From assembly GCA_026004735.1 (NCBI GenBank), contig BPJS01000001.1:806001-870000 (forward strand): a stretch of 64,000 nucleotides of DNA, in the 5' to 3' direction. The DNA comes from Isosphaeraceae bacterium (GTDB taxonomy: Bacteria > Planctomycetota > Planctomycetia > Isosphaerales > Isosphaeraceae). The first letter of the stretch is position 1; each line of letters opens with the position of its first letter. Positions 46,836-57,723 of the stretch are shown here, in pieces. A model generated the notes under the pieces. It had not been told where the DNA came from and did no database searches. It worked only from the letters and a program-made list of their open reading frames with translations. The translations under genes and the position numbers were made by a program.

Positions 46836-47075
46836 ATGGCCACCGACGAGGAACTGAAGCGGGCCCTGAAGGCGTTCAAGAAGCGGCTGAAGCTGATGCG
46901 GCTCGATGAAGAGTCGAACCTGAGCCGATCCGGCGGCCGTACGTCGGGCATCCTCGGCATTCGCCCGCCCGATGGCCACCCGCCGGGCATCTGGGATGAG
47001 CTGGTCGCCAAGGGCAAACTCAGGCGCGAGATGGGCGGGACCTACGGGCTCGTCGAGGGTGGCTCAGGAACCTGA
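46836..47075 (+). CDS. Small hypothetical protein
   Basis: 79 aa; GGGGAG about ten bases upstream. 'EELKRALKAFKKRLKLMRLD' is a basic helix, followed by 'SGILGIRPPDGHPPGIWDEL'. Appears to be a conserved planctomycete short protein but I cannot name it. Follows the thioesterase by 36 bases. Confidence 0.7.
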   Translation: MATDEELKRALKAFKKRLKLMRLDEESNLSRSGGRTSGILGIRPPDGHPPGIWDELVAKGKLRREMGGTYGLVEGGSGT

Positions 47076-47281
47076 GTCCGCCACTCCGACACGTGGCCCT
47101 CGGGAAACGGCCACAACGTATCCGCAACCCTGAGTATCCACCGAGGGACACACGATGACCGGGTGCCCAGAGGGTGCCCGAGGTGGATGGTTCGCCTCGA
47201 CTCCGGGCCCCCGGTGCCTCCGCGAGCCCGAAGACCCGCACGAGACCTGCAGGCTCCGGAGCGTGCTGGAGGCGGACGCCC

Positions 47282-49612
47282 TCAAGCCGCTTCGGCGTCG
47301 TCGCCACTGACCGCGCCGCGTTTGAGGCTCTCCCACTCTTCCCAGGAGTAGAGCACCTCGCGGGCGCTGCCGCTCTTGTACTCGCCGACGATACCGTCCT
47401 CGGCCATGTAGTCGATCAGACGCGCGGCGCGGCCGTATCCGATCCCGAGGGCGCGCTGGAGCAGTGAGGTGCTGCCGCGTTGTTCGCGGATGACGATTTC
47501 GATCGCGGCCTCGTACATCTCGTCCCGTTCTTTCATGGCTTGGGCTCCGTCCTTGCCGGCCAGCACCCCGCCGATCTGGAGCTGCACCAATTCCTTGGAG
47601 AATTCGACCGGATACTGTTCCAGGTAGGCGCAGATGCGGTTGACCTCGGCGTCCGAAACGAAGGTGCCCTGGGCGCGGATGATGTGCGAGGTGCCGGGGA
47701 TCAGGAACAGCAAGTCGCCGTTACCGAGCAGTTTCTCGGCGCCCATCTCGTCCATGACGACGCGCGAGTCATTGCGGCTGGTGACCTGGAATCCGATCCG
47801 CGCGGGCATGTTGCCCTTGATCAGGCCGGTGATGACGTCGACGGTCGGCCGTTGTGTGGCCAGGATCAGGTGAATACCCGCTGCGCGGGCCTTTTGAGCC
47901 AGGCGGACGATGTGGGTCTCGACCTCTTTGGCGGCGACCATCATCAGGTCGGCCATCTCGTCGGCGACGATGACGATGTAGGGCATTCGGGTCGGGATAC
48001 GCTTTTTCTCCTCGTCGCTCTCTGGCTTGAGCCGTTCGTAGATCTCCTCGGGGCTGAGCGCGTTGTAAGCCTGGACGTTGCGCACCCCGGCCTGGCCGAG
48101 GATGGCGTATCGCTCATCCATCTTCTCGCAAGCCCAGCCGAGGATCGACTCGGCTTTCTTCATGTCGGTGACCGGGGGGTGCATCAGGTGCGGGATTCGC
48201 TTGAACTGCGACAGTTCGACCATCTTCGGGTCGATCAGGATCAGCTTGACCTCGTCGGGCCTGCGGGTCATCAGAATCGAAAGGATCATCGCATTGAGGC
48301 AGACGCTCTTGCCGGTGCCGGTCCGACCGGCGATGAGCAGGTGGGGCATATCGGCCAGGTCGTAGACCAGCGGCGTGCCCTTGACGTCCTTGCCGAGAAA
48401 GAGCGGAATCCGCATCTTGCCCTGGGCCAGTTGAGGGGCGACGCCCTCGATCACCTCGCCTAAGCGGACGATCGCCCGCCGGTCGTTGGGGACCTCGATG
48501 CCGACGGTCGTCTTGCCCGGAATCGGCGCGACGATGCGCACGCTGGGCACCGCCAGGGCGATCGCCAGATCGTTCGAAAGCCCGGCCACCTTGGAGACAC
48601 GGAGGCCGGCCTCCAGCTCCACCTCGAACTGGGTGATCACCGGGCCGGTGTCGATCTGCACGACCCGCACCGAGCAGCCGTGCTCGCGGAGGGTCTTCTC
48701 CAGCAACAAGGCCCGTTCCTGGATCTTGGCCTCGTGTTCCTGGATGGCGAACGGCGCGGGCGGATCGAGAAGCTCGAGTGGTGGAGGCGCGTACGACCCA
48801 TCGGCCGGGATCGGATATAAGGCGGCGGTTTCGTGCCGCCGGACGGCCGGCATGAGGCTGGGCACAGCCGGCGAATCGACCGCGGCGGCGACCGTGCGCG
48901 GCAAGACCGGACGGGTCGGCGGCGGGGGCAGCGTCGCGCCGTCGTGATAGGTGACCGGGTGGAGCGGGCTGATCGCCAGCGGTGTCCCCGTGGTCATCGG
49001 CCCCAAGCCCGCAGGGTTCGGGGAGCCGTGCCCCGTCGCAGCACGCCTGGGCCTCAGCCTCGCCAGCAGGGGCCTCAACCGTCGGACCACGGAGGTCGCC
49101 GGGCCAGTGACGAACGGCTCGTGGCTGAGGGCCAGCCCAGTTCCGCCGAGTGCCACGAGAATCAGGATCCTACCGACGGGGCCGAATTGCGCGCCCAGCG
49201 CGAGGCTAAGGGTCGCGCCGAGATAACCGCCTGGGCCGACGGGGGCGGTCGGCTCGAGCCCGGGGGCCAGGGTCTGAATGAGCGCGGCGGCCGCGATCAA
49301 CACCAGCGCCGCGCCGCTGAGGGTCAGGACGGGTTCTCGGATCGGGCGGCGGGTCAGGATGGCCGCAACGCCGACCAGGCAGATCCAGACGACGCCCCAG
49401 CCGGCACAGCCGATCGACTGGAAGAGCGCCGAGGCGAGCAGGGCGCCGACTGGGCCGCAGGGGTTACGCGGCGGTGTCGGCTGAGCCTGCCAGACCAGCC
49501 CGCCGGGAGGGTCGGCGGGATGGTATCCCGCCAGGCTCAAGGCCAGAAAGGCGGTGGCAAACAGCAGAGCCATGCCGCCCGCCCGGCGGGGCCAGTGCCG
49601 TCGTTCGCCCAT
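47282..49612 (-). CDS. ftsK: FtsK/SpoIIIE DNA translocase
   Basis: 776 aa. Four N-terminal membrane helices (about 13-30, 55-88, 96-116, 130-165), a Pro-rich linker to about 280, then the motor: 'RALLLEKTLREHGCSVRVVQ', Walker A GRTGTGKS (429-436), Walker B 'MPYIVIVADEMADLMM', and the C-terminal gamma winged helix ('LLQRALGIGYGRAARLIDYM') that reads KOPS sites. It pumps the terminus region and helps dimer resolution at division. Planctomycetes lack FtsZ, so its role is chromosome handling rather than septum assembly. Last gene of the minus-strand run. Confidence 0.96.
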   Translation of the reverse strand: MGERRHWPRRAGGMALLFATAFLALSLAGYHPADPPGGLVWQAQPTPPRNPCGPVGALLASALFQSIGCAGWGVVWICLVGVAAILTRRPIREPVLTLSGAALVLIAAAALIQTLAPGLEPTAPVGPGGYLGATLSLALGAQFGPVGRILILVALGGTGLALSHEPFVTGPATSVVRRLRPLLARLRPRRAATGHGSPNPAGLGPMTTGTPLAISPLHPVTYHDGATLPPPPTRPVLPRTVAAAVDSPAVPSLMPAVRRHETAALYPIPADGSYAPPPLELLDPPAPFAIQEHEAKIQERALLLEKTLREHGCSVRVVQIDTGPVITQFEVELEAGLRVSKVAGLSNDLAIALAVPSVRIVAPIPGKTTVGIEVPNDRRAIVRLGEVIEGVAPQLAQGKMRIPLFLGKDVKGTPLVYDLADMPHLLIAGRTGTGKSVCLNAMILSILMTRRPDEVKLILIDPKMVELSQFKRIPHLMHPPVTDMKKAESILGWACEKMDERYAILGQAGVRNVQAYNALSPEEIYERLKPESDEEKKRIPTRMPYIVIVADEMADLMMVAAKEVETHIVRLAQKARAAGIHLILATQRPTVDVITGLIKGNMPARIGFQVTSRNDSRVVMDEMGAEKLLGNGDLLFLIPGTSHIIRAQGTFVSDAEVNRICAYLEQYPVEFSKELVQLQIGGVLAGKDGAQAMKERDEMYEAAIEIVIREQRGSTSLLQRALGIGYGRAARLIDYMAEDGIVGEYKSGSAREVLYSWEEWESLKRGAVSGDDAEAA

Positions 49613-49790
49613 AGCGGTTCAGTCCCTCGGAAAGGCGAGGAGGCCGGTTCCCACCCTCCCAGCCAGAGCCGGAGGAGGACGGGGACACCCGAGGCGCACT
49701 TTGGAGCCTGTTCAGAGGGATCGGCTGAGGTGGTCGACCGGCTTCGTCGGTGATCGGAGCGGCAGACCGAGCGGAGGCAGAGGGTGTCGG

Positions 49791-50063
49791 TTATTCCGGC
49801 TGCGTGAGGTCGACAGTGCCTCCCTCATCGGCGTTCGACTCGGGCGACTCGGAGGCCGCGCCGGACTTGCCGCTCAGATCCAGATAAATCTTGTCTTCCA
49901 TGATTTCGGCGATCACGGCCGACATTTTGTCGCCACCCCGGGGTTCGACGACCGGCCGCGATCCCTGGTTCAACGCGATCATCCGTTTCTGGATCAGAGT
50001 CGCCAGCTTGAACCGGCCGCCGACCTTGTTGACGATTTCGTCTTCCTTCAGCTCTTCGATCAT
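49791..50063 (-). CDS. rpoZ: RNA polymerase omega subunit
   Basis: 90 aa: '[20 protein letters not shown]' and '[15 protein letters not shown]' are the omega core that clamps beta-prime. An acidic tail follows. It sits downstream of gmk, the usual gmk-rpoZ order. Confidence 0.9.
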   Translation of the reverse strand: MIEELKEDEIVNKVGGRFKLATLIQKRMIALNQGSRPVVEPRGGDKMSAVIAEIMEDKIYLDLSGKSGAASESPESNADEGGTVDLTQPE

Positions 50064-50145
50064 CGCATCCTCCGAAAGTCAGGGTCAGAGCGGTCATGCC
50101 GAGGGCGAGGACGGGGCAGGGGCCTGGAGCGAGCGGGCCGGCCGC

Positions 50146-50724
50146 TTAGCCGGCACGGAGGATCGAGGCCAGCTCATCGGCGGCCCGATTGAGATCGTCG
50201 TTGATGATCCGGACGTCGTAGCAGTGAGCCAGGTCGCGCTCGTGGCGGGCGGTGACCAGGCGCTGGTGGACTTGTTCGTCGGTTTCGGTGGCTCGGGCCC
50301 GAAGACGCTGGGCCAGAGTATCGAAGTCGGGCGTATCAATGAAGATGAATCGAGCGGTGGGAGCGCGGTCGCGAACCTGCATGGCGCCCTGGGTCTCGAT
50401 TTCGAGGACGATTCGCTCTCCCCGCTGGAGCGCTTCGAAGACGGGCGCGGCGGGCGTTCCGTAGAGATTTCCATTATAGCTGGCCCACTCGAGAAGCTGG
50501 CCGGCATCCCGGATGCGGGCAAATTCCTCGGGTGAGAGAAAAATGTACTCACGGCCGGCGACCTCTCCGGGTCGGGGCGGCCGCGATGTGGCGGAGACCG
50601 AGAGGCGGGCGTGGACGCCCGGCCGTTCCAAGGCGAGCCGGAGCACGGTCGTCTTGCCCGAGCCCGACGGCCCGGACACCACAAACAGACGACCCGGCAA
50701 TTCACCCCAACCATGAATCCACAT
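50146..50724 (-). CDS. gmk: Guanylate kinase
   Basis: 192 aa from ATG 50724. P-loop GPSGSGKT at about 18-25, GMP-binding 'SVSATSRPPRPGEVAGREYI', 'GNLYGTPAAPVFEAL', and lid 'LRARATETDEQVHQRL'. Converts GMP to GDP. Between the YicC-family gene and rpoZ on the same strand, as in many bacteria. Confidence 0.96.
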   Translation of the reverse strand: MWIHGWGELPGRLFVVSGPSGSGKTTVLRLALERPGVHARLSVSATSRPPRPGEVAGREYIFLSPEEFARIRDAGQLLEWASYNGNLYGTPAAPVFEALQRGERIVLEIETQGAMQVRDRAPTARFIFIDTPDFDTLAQRLRARATETDEQVHQRLVTARHERDLAHCYDVRIINDDLNRAADELASILRAG

Positions 50725-50779
50725 CGAACGAATACCTCTGGCTCGCAAACCTCGGAAACTGGGGGAGTCCCCGGCGTCT

Positions 50780-51655
50780 CTACTCCACGTTCTGGATCAA
50801 TTCGCGGATTCGCTCGAGCAGCCCCTTCATGTCGACGATGGCATGGCTGATCGTCACGTCGTTGGCCTTCGAGCCGATCGTGTTTGTCTCGCGCCCCATT
50901 TCCTGCACCAGAAACTCCAGCTTGCGACCGGCGCTGTCCGGTCCCTCGATCACCGCGCGATACTGTTGCAGGTGGGCGCGAAGGCGGGTCAGTTCCTCAG
51001 CGATGTCGGCCCGATCGGCGAACAAGGCGACCTCGCGGATCAGGTCGCGGGGTTCGATCGTCAGGCGGTCTTTGACCAGAGCCTGGACACGCTCGAGGAG
51101 CCGTTGGTGGTAGTCGGCGACAACGGCCGGAGCCCGGGCGGCGACTTCCTCGAGCCGCCGGGCGAACGTATCACCGAGCCTGAGTAGCTCTTCGGCCATG
51201 GCCCGTCCCTCGCGGGCCCGCGACGCCTGAAAGGCATCAAGAGCGCGGCGGACGGTCGTCTCCAGGACCGGCCAGTCCTCATGGGGGTCGGCCACCAGAT
51301 CGCGGCGCTCTTCGACCACGCCCGGCAGGCCGAGCAGGGCCACCGGGTCAAGGGTCGAGGCACCCGGCTGCCGCAGAGTCTCGAGCTGGTCCCGGTAGGC
51401 AGCCAAAGCGACCAGGTTGAGTCGATAATCGTCAGGCCGGCGCGGCCGTTCCACATGAACCCAAAGTTGGACGCTTCCTCGCCGCGCGGCCTCTCGGACC
51501 AGGCGTTCCAAATCCGGCTCGAGCGCTTCGTACGCCGCGCTGATCCGACAGGTCAACTTCAAGTGGCGGTTGTTGACCGAACGGACTTCGGCGGCGACCG
51601 TCAGACGGTCGTCCTGATAGTGTGCGTCGCCGAAACCGGTCATGCTCAGAAGCAT
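50780..51655 (-). CDS. YicC/YloC-family endoribonuclease
   Basis: 291 aa from ATG 51655 ('LLSMTGFGDAHYQDDRLTVA'), the standard YicC opening. The C-terminal DUF1732 part is clear: 'DIAEELTRLRAHLQQYRAVI' and 'GRKLEFLVQEMGRETNTIGS' to 'MKGLLERIRELIQNVE'. Family members cleave RNA and affect small-RNA turnover. Heads the yicC-gmk-rpoZ group. Confidence 0.95.
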   Translation of the reverse strand: MLLSMTGFGDAHYQDDRLTVAAEVRSVNNRHLKLTCRISAAYEALEPDLERLVREAARRGSVQLWVHVERPRRPDDYRLNLVALAAYRDQLETLRQPGASTLDPVALLGLPGVVEERRDLVADPHEDWPVLETTVRRALDAFQASRAREGRAMAEELLRLGDTFARRLEEVAARAPAVVADYHQRLLERVQALVKDRLTIEPRDLIREVALFADRADIAEELTRLRAHLQQYRAVIEGPDSAGRKLEFLVQEMGRETNTIGSKANDVTISHAIVDMKGLLERIRELIQNVE

Positions 51656-51788
51656 GGAGCGTCCATGGGTTGCTGAGGTTCGGAGTGGCCCGGATCGGGG
51701 CGAGTCCTCGACGGTGGACCGGGACGGCGGGACCGCGACCGCTCGACGCCTCATGAGTCCTCGGTCCGCGCCGACCGCAATCGGCCGG

Positions 51789-52259
51789 TTATTTGGCGGT
51801 TTCGGTTGGCTCGGCGGGCGGGGTTGACGGGGCGGGTGCCGTGTCGTCGATCGCGGGGGGCAAGCTCGCGTCGGTGGCCGGTTTGGGGGTCGTCGGCGTG
51901 GTCGCGGGAGCCGGGCTGGGAGACGTTGACTCGGGCAGTTCGGCGCCTAGATCGACGCCCGGCAGGCCGGGCACGTCGCTCGGGGCGCTGGCCTCAGCGC
52001 CCTGATAGGCGGAGGTCCGTCCGGCCCGGTTCATCAGAATCACCTGAATCATCGCCAGCAGGATCCAGACCAGGGCCGTGACGACGGTGATGGTCGTAAA
52101 GACGTCGCCGGCCTTGGTTCCGAAAGCGCTGGAGCCGCCGGCTCCCCCGAACGCTCCGGCCAGGCCGCCCCCTTTGCCGCGCTGGATCAATACCAGGCAG
52201 ATCAGGAACAGACTGGCCAAGATCAGCAAAACGTTGAGCAGTCCGATGAGGATTTCCAC
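51789..52259 (-). CDS. secG: Preprotein translocase subunit SecG
   Basis: 156 aa. Two helices ('[20 protein letters not shown]' and '[19 protein letters not shown]') flank the SecG loop '[20 protein letters not shown]'. A long Pro/Ala/Thr-rich cytoplasmic or periplasmic tail follows, longer than usual. Lies between tpiA and the yicC-family gene; tpiA-secG is a classic pair. Confidence 0.95.
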   Translation of the reverse strand: MEILIGLLNVLLILASLFLICLVLIQRGKGGGLAGAFGGAGGSSAFGTKAGDVFTTITVVTALVWILLAMIQVILMNRAGRTSAYQGAEASAPSDVPGLPGVDLGAELPESTSPSPAPATTPTTPKPATDASLPPAIDDTAPAPSTPPAEPTETAK

Positions 52260-52319
52260 GGTGGGGGGCCCTGTGGATCGAAGACCTGAGGGGATAGGGA
52301 GTGAGCGGCGAAGCAGATG

Positions 52320-53114
52320 TCAGTGTCGCTTGCCGGCGGCCGAGACGGCGCGGGCTGCCTGGACGATCCCGAGAAAGTCGCCGGCGTTGAGGCTGGCTCC
52401 ACCGACCAAGGCGCCGTCGATGTCGGGTTGTTCCAGAAGTCCGGCGGCGTTATCGGGTTTGACGCTCCCGCCGTATTGGACAATCACCCGGCTGGCGATC
52501 GCCGCGCCGAACCGTTCAGCGAGCCAGCGGCGGATAAACGCGTGGGCCGCCTGCGCCTGGTCGGGCGAGGCCACCTTGCCGGTGCCGATGGCCCAGACCG
52601 GCTCGTAGGCCAGAACGACACCCGCCGCCCGTTCCGGTTCGAGACCCGCCAGCGAGCCGTTGAGCTGGGTTTCGAGAATCTGTTCGGTACGACCGGCCTC
52701 GCGTTCGGCGAGCCGTTCGCCCAGGCAGACGATCGGAATCAGCCCGACGGCCAGCGCCGCCCGCAGCTTCTGGTTGATCTGCTCGTCGGTCTCGCCCAGC
52801 CCATGGCGCCGTTCACTGTGGCCCAGAATGACATGGGTGCAGCCGACGTCGATCAACATCGCGCCGGCCAATTCGCCGGTGTAGGCTCCGGACGGCTCCC
52901 AGTGCATGTTTTGGGCGCCGAGGCCGATCGGCGAGTTCTCAAGCACCGCATCGACGGCCTCGAGGTAGACCGCCGGCGGGCAGACCGCGACATGGACGGT
53001 CGACTCCGGTCCGACGCCGTCGCGGACCGCCGTCGCCAGCGCGACGGCATCGGCGCGTAGGGTCGGGTTCATCTTCCAATTGCCGGCAATCAAGAGCGGA
53101 CGATTCAGCGGCAT
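52320..53114 (-). CDS. tpiA: Triosephosphate isomerase
   Basis: 264 aa from ATG 53114. Catalytic residues in 'LLIAGNWKMN' (Lys14), 'ILGHSERRHGLGETD' (His) and 'VLAYEPVWAIGTG' (Glu), with phosphate loop 'YGGSVKPDNA'. Glycolysis. Full length. Confidence 0.97.
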   Translation of the reverse strand: MPLNRPLLIAGNWKMNPTLRADAVALATAVRDGVGPESTVHVAVCPPAVYLEAVDAVLENSPIGLGAQNMHWEPSGAYTGELAGAMLIDVGCTHVILGHSERRHGLGETDEQINQKLRAALAVGLIPIVCLGERLAEREAGRTEQILETQLNGSLAGLEPERAAGVVLAYEPVWAIGTGKVASPDQAQAAHAFIRRWLAERFGAAIASRVIVQYGGSVKPDNAAGLLEQPDIDGALVGGASLNAGDFLGIVQAARAVSAAGKRH

Positions 53115-53208
53115 CAGTGGGTGATTCCCGGGGCGATTCAAGGGTTGAGCCGGTCCAGCCACCCGGCGCGGCCAGTTCCGGCCCGACCGGCACAGTCAGG
53201 CACGGGGA

Positions 53209-54246
53209 TTAGACCGGAACGCTCTCGCAGGTGTCGATCGTCCGACCGACCAACTCGGCCAGGGGCCGAAGCTGGTCCATCAGCCGCGCGAACTGTTCCG
53301 GCACCAGGGCCTGAGGACCATCGGAGAGGGCTTTCTCCGGGCAGGTGTGAACCTCGACGTGCACGCCGTCGGCCCCGGCGGCGATCGCCGCCAGGGCCAT
53401 CGCCGGGATCAAGTCGGGCCGACCGGTGGCGTGGCTGGGGTCGACGATGATCGGCAAGTGGCTCTGGCCCTTGACGTTGGGAACAGCCGAGAGATCGAGC
53501 ATGTTGCGGGTCGAGTCCTCGAAGCTGCGTACGCCGCGTTCGCAGAGGATGACCTGGCGATTGCCCTCGCTGAGCACGTACTCGGCCGACATGAGCAGAT
53601 CCTTGACCGTCGCGCTCATGCCGCGCTTTAACAAGACCGGCTTGCGGGTGCGACCGACTTCGCGTAGCAGGTCAAAGTTTTGCATGTTGCGGGCACCGAT
53701 TTGAAGGATATCGGCGTAGCGGTTGACCAGCTCCACCTGGCGGGGATCCATGACCTCGGAAACGGTTGGCATTCCGAACCGATCGCCGGCGGCCTGGAGG
53801 ATCCGCAGCCCCTCCTCACCAAGGCCCTGGAAGCTGTAGGGGCTGGTTCGGGGCTTGAACGCGCCGCCGCGTAAAATGTTGGCTCCGGCCGCCTTCACCC
53901 GCTCGGCGATCTCGAACAGAATCGCTTCGCCCTCGATGGCACACGGTCCGGCGATGATCGCCAGGTGTCCACCGCCGACCCGAACCCCCTTGATCTCCAG
54001 GACCGAATCCGCCTCATGAAACTCGCGGCTGGCGAGCTTAAACGGCTTGAGGATCGGTAGCACCGCCTCGACACCGTCGATTGCCTGCAACGGCTCGGCC
54101 TGGAGCTTCTGTTCGTCGCCAATGACACCGATGATCGTTCGCGAGACCCCGCGGCTGATATGGGGTGTCAGACCCAATTCGGCGATCCGCTCCAGGACGT
54201 GCTCGATCTGCGCATCGGTCGGGTTGGGCTTGAGAACGATGATCAT
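53209..54246 (-). CDS. aroF: 3-deoxy-7-phosphoheptulonate synthase (DAHP synthase)
   Basis: 345 aa. The first 80 residues ('[20 protein letters not shown]') form the ferredoxin/ACT-like regulatory domain of class I-beta enzymes. The barrel follows: '[20 protein letters not shown]', '[19 protein letters not shown]', '[17 protein letters not shown]', '[20 protein letters not shown]', '[12 protein letters not shown]'. First step of aromatic amino-acid synthesis, probably feedback-regulated through the N-terminal domain. 94 bases upstream of tpiA. Confidence 0.95.
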   Translation of the reverse strand: MIIVLKPNPTDAQIEHVLERIAELGLTPHISRGVSRTIIGVIGDEQKLQAEPLQAIDGVEAVLPILKPFKLASREFHEADSVLEIKGVRVGGGHLAIIAGPCAIEGEAILFEIAERVKAAGANILRGGAFKPRTSPYSFQGLGEEGLRILQAAGDRFGMPTVSEVMDPRQVELVNRYADILQIGARNMQNFDLLREVGRTRKPVLLKRGMSATVKDLLMSAEYVLSEGNRQVILCERGVRSFEDSTRNMLDLSAVPNVKGQSHLPIIVDPSHATGRPDLIPAMALAAIAAGADGVHVEVHTCPEKALSDGPQALVPEQFARLMDQLRPLAELVGRTIDTCESVPV

Positions 54247-54517
54247 AAGGGGAAGGATGAGCGCGGGGACGCGGGCGGGTCCAGGCGGCCGTAGACCGAA
54301 TTCCTCTCAACGGCCGAGGAAACGATCGCCACCCAGGCCCAGACAATGTCGGATCGTTGCGAACCAGTAAGTTTAGTCAAACAGGCCAGCCGGCGCGAAG
54401 ACCGAGGCTCTGGGGGCTGCTCCGTCGCTCCATTTGCGGCCTGAAATCGATCCGAGCGTAGCCGCTCTCGAGAGACCTGGGGTTACGGGAGGCCGCACAG
54501 CGGCTCCCAGCCTCGGA

Positions 54518-55885
54518 TCAGGCCGGCCAGGGATATTCCCAACCTCCGCGGTAAACCCGGCGAAGATGGATGTTGGCCTCTGGGTCGCCGACGATCACCT
54601 GCTTTTCGGCGTCCCAGTTCACGCTTCGCCCGAGCTTAAGGGCGAGCATGCCCAGCAGGGACATGGTTGTCGAACGATGGCCTGTCTCGATGTCGCTAAC
54701 AGGGAGCTTTGTGCCACCGCTGTTGCGGTCGTCCACGCAGTCCAGGAAGTCGGCCCACAGCTCTTTGATGTTTTGCTGGTCGGGCTCATGGAGCTGGGCG
54801 TCCATGTGGATCGGGGCCTTCTTGGGGTCGGCCGGGTAGAAGGTCCAGCCGTCGAGCCACCCCATGTGGAATGTTCCCTCGGTTCCGTAAAAGTAGCAGC
54901 CGACGGCCTGTTGCGGGTGGGTCTTTTCGGCCGTGTTGCCGGCGAATTTGCGATGTTCCCAACTGACGTCGAAGCCGTCGAAGCGGAAGACGGCGATCTG
55001 GTGGTCGGGTGCGTCGCCGGTCTGCATCTGGCCGTCGTTGACCGGCGGTCCGGCGATCGGGCGTCCGCCGGTCGAATAGACGGTCTTGGGGCCAAGTTCC
55101 TCAGTCCACCAGAGAATCTGGTCCATCCAGTGGATGCCCCAGTCGCCGAGGGTGCCGTTGGCGTAATCGAGGAAGTCGCGGAAGCCCTTGGGGGTGATCC
55201 GCCGATTGTAGGGCCGCAACGGCGCCGGTCCACACCACAGGTCCCAGTTCAGCTCTTTCGGCGGCTCTTCGTTGGGAGTGGGTTGATCGGGGCCGCCGCC
55301 GTAGTGGACAAAGGCGCGGATCATACCGATTTTGCCGGCCTTGCCCGACTTGAGGAATTTCATGCCCTCGACGTTGTGCGGGGAGATCCGGCGATGAGTC
55401 CCGACCTGGACGATCCGGTCAGCGTCCCGCGCAGCCTTCACCATCGCCTTGCCTTCGTCGATCGTATGGCTGATTGGCTTCTCGACATAGACATGGGCAC
55501 CGGCGCGGACCGCCGCGATCGTCTGGAGCGGGTGCCAGTGGTCGGGCGTGCCAATGATGACGATCTCGGGCTTCTGTTCGTCGAGCAGCTCGCGATAGTC
55601 GACGTAGGCCTTGGGCCGTTCGCCCTCGAGCTTGAGGTCCTTGACCGATTGGTCGATCTGCCGCGCGTCGACGTCGCACATGGCGACCAACTCGCACCGG
55701 CCCGAGGCCAACGCCTCGCGCGCGATGTTCGTCCCCCACCAGCCGCTGCCGATCAGGGCGGTTCGGTAAGTCTTGGCGTGTTTGGGCCGCGTCCGCACGG
55801 CCGGCATGGCGAACGCGGACGGCACCGCCGCCCCGGCGGCAAGCGACGTGGCGACAAACCGGCGGCGAGACAGACGGCGACGCAT
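54518..55885 (-). CDS. TAT-exported Gfo/Idh/MocA-family oxidoreductase
   Basis: 455 aa from ATG 55885. Twin-arginine signal '[20 protein letters not shown]', then the NAD(P) Rossmann start '[20 protein letters not shown]' and '[20 protein letters not shown]', then the C-terminal dimer domain ('[19 protein letters not shown]'). Planctomycetes have many such exported members, probably acting on sugars in the periplasm with bound cofactor. Substrate unknown. Confidence 0.92.
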   Translation of the reverse strand: MRRRLSRRRFVATSLAAGAAVPSAFAMPAVRTRPKHAKTYRTALIGSGWWGTNIAREALASGRCELVAMCDVDARQIDQSVKDLKLEGERPKAYVDYRELLDEQKPEIVIIGTPDHWHPLQTIAAVRAGAHVYVEKPISHTIDEGKAMVKAARDADRIVQVGTHRRISPHNVEGMKFLKSGKAGKIGMIRAFVHYGGGPDQPTPNEEPPKELNWDLWCGPAPLRPYNRRITPKGFRDFLDYANGTLGDWGIHWMDQILWWTEELGPKTVYSTGGRPIAGPPVNDGQMQTGDAPDHQIAVFRFDGFDVSWEHRKFAGNTAEKTHPQQAVGCYFYGTEGTFHMGWLDGWTFYPADPKKAPIHMDAQLHEPDQQNIKELWADFLDCVDDRNSGGTKLPVSDIETGHRSTTMSLLGMLALKLGRSVNWDAEKQVIVGDPEANIHLRRVYRGGWEYPWPA

Positions 55886-56094
55886 GGCGGCAACCCCCCA
55901 GGTTCCTCGAGGCGAAATCCGGCTGGACAAACCCTGCCCAGCGTAGCGAACCCTGGAGGACGACGGTAGAGCATGCCGAAGCCAGCACCGGGCGGCTTCC
56001 GCCCGATCGCCTCCCTCCCCCCCACGCGCCGCCACGGGACTGCCGTCCGTCGGCAGACACCCGGCGCACAGACGCACTCGGAACGTTCGCTCCC

Positions 56095-56517
56095 ATGACC
56101 ATCGCCTACGCCTTCGAGCCGTCGCTTTCCCCCGACGAATTCATCGACGTACTGAGACGCTCGACGCTGGCCGAGCGCCGTCCGGTCGACGATCTGGGGC
56201 GGATTGCCGGGATGCTCGCCCACGCCGATCTGATCGCCACCGCCCGTGACCCGTCCGGACGGCTCGTCGGAGTCGCCCGGGCAATCACGGACTTCCACTA
56301 TTGTACGTATTTATCCGATTTGGCCGTGGCGGTTGACTATCAGCGGCAGGGGATTGGCCGGGAGCTGATTCGGCGGACTCATGAGGCCGCGGGTCTGGAG
56401 ACGATGCTGATTCTGCTGGCTGCACCCAAGGCGCGGGGCTATTACCCGCATATTGGACTGCGTGCACACGAGTCCTGCTGGGTGATCGATGGTCGTGTTC
56501 CACCTGGCTCAGGGTGA
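56095..56517 (+). CDS. GNAT-family acetyltransferase
   Basis: 140 aa. '[20 protein letters not shown]' holds the acetyl-CoA loop (Q-R-Q-G-I-G), followed by '[16 protein letters not shown]'. ATG 56095. Divergent from the oxidoreductase gene. The substrate cannot be told. Confidence 0.88.
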   Translation: MTIAYAFEPSLSPDEFIDVLRRSTLAERRPVDDLGRIAGMLAHADLIATARDPSGRLVGVARAITDFHYCTYLSDLAVAVDYQRQGIGRELIRRTHEAAGLETMLILLAAPKARGYYPHIGLRAHESCWVIDGRVPPGSG

Positions 56518-56765
56518 GCGTCAGACCAAGTGTAACCCGACGCTCGCGCCCGACCGGCTGGAGAATCGCGCACAAGAGCGAGCGAAGTGTTGCGCCGTAT
56601 CTAATCGGGCGGAGCCAGCGGTTGGGCTTGGGCGAGGCGACCTGCTGATTGGTCCGATCCTCGTCGGCAGAGGACATCGACGGGCCGATCCGCCCGGCCT
56701 GGTCACTGCCGCGATCTGGCGACGAGAGCGCCAGCGGCCATTCGGGTCGAGCGGAGCTGGGTGAT

Positions 56766-57323
56766 CTAATTCAGCGAAGGATCTTCGGGAAGCGACGCCA
56801 GGCCGATCAATCGGGCTAGCTCGGCCGAGCGAGCCCGGCGGACAACGTGGGACCAGAGGTCGCTCTCCTGATCCCAGAAGACCAGCTCAGGTTCGGCCGG
56901 CAGGGTGAGCCAGGAGCCTTCGCGCATCTCGCCCTCGAGCTGGCCCGGACCCCATCCCGAATAGTTGGCGATCACCAGGCTCGGTTCGGCCTGTTCGGTG
57001 AGAAGCCGGCGCACCTTCTCGGCGTCGAAGCTGGTGTAGACGCCTTCGAGCACGATGTGATCGGCCTGGGCGGCCGCGTCGTGCACGACCATCAGTGGGC
57101 CTTGGACCGGTCCGCCCAGGAGAATCGGTTTGTTCCAGTCGAGCGGCTCGTTGAGGACCTGCTCGGCGACATCGCCGACGGTGGCCTCGGTCGGGCGATT
57201 GAGAATCAGGCCCATCGCGCCCTCGGGGCTGTGTTCGCACATAAGAATGACCGACCGGGCGAACAGGGGCGCCACCAGTGACGGGGCGGCGATCAGCAAG
57301 TGGCCTTTGAGCGAGGTGGTCAT
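56766..57323 (-). CDS. AlgH/YqgE-family protein (UPF0301)
   Basis: 185 aa from ATG 57323 ('SLKGHLLIAAPSLVAPLFAR'), the family's standard opening, then 'SVILMCEHSPEGAMGLILNR', 'ILLGGPVQGPLMVVHD' and 'SGWGPGQLEGEMREGSWLTL'. The frame upstream of this ATG has no conserved character. Function of AlgH/YqgE is unsettled. Convergent with the GNAT gene, with 248 empty bases between. Confidence 0.93.
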   Translation of the reverse strand: MTTSLKGHLLIAAPSLVAPLFARSVILMCEHSPEGAMGLILNRPTEATVGDVAEQVLNEPLDWNKPILLGGPVQGPLMVVHDAAAQADHIVLEGVYTSFDAEKVRRLLTEQAEPSLVIANYSGWGPGQLEGEMREGSWLTLPAEPELVFWDQESDLWSHVVRRARSAELARLIGLASLPEDPSLN

Positions 57324-57723
57324 CGAGGAAACGCCGAGCGCGAGGAGGTGACCAGATCCACTGGCACAACCCCTTTCCAGTGTCGCCGCCGCTTCGGCGT
57401 CGTCAACACGCGACCCACCATCGCTTGCTGCCGAAGCGGGTCGCCGCCGCCTCAACCAGCGGAAGCCGGGGCCGCAAGAGCCGAGGCGTGCTCCTCGGTA
57501 ACCTTCGGGAACGCCCCGAAGGCCGTCGGTCCGCGGGTTGCGGTTGCGGGTCGGTCCACCCGGAGACCCAGCCCAGGCGCTGGGGGTTTGATCTGAACCG
57601 GCCCGTTGCGAACCTCCTGACCCTCCCCGCTCGCCTACAATGCGTCTGTTACCGAAAAAGGCCGCTGCGACGTGCCCCGCGGGATTGCCGCGTTGCGGAG
57701 AACGCCTTGTCAAGGGAGACGCG
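57324..57723. other. Divergent region between AlgH-like and carotenoid genes
   Basis: About 400 bases; no gene, hairpin or operator picked out by eye. It should hold promoters for both directions. Confidence 0.45.
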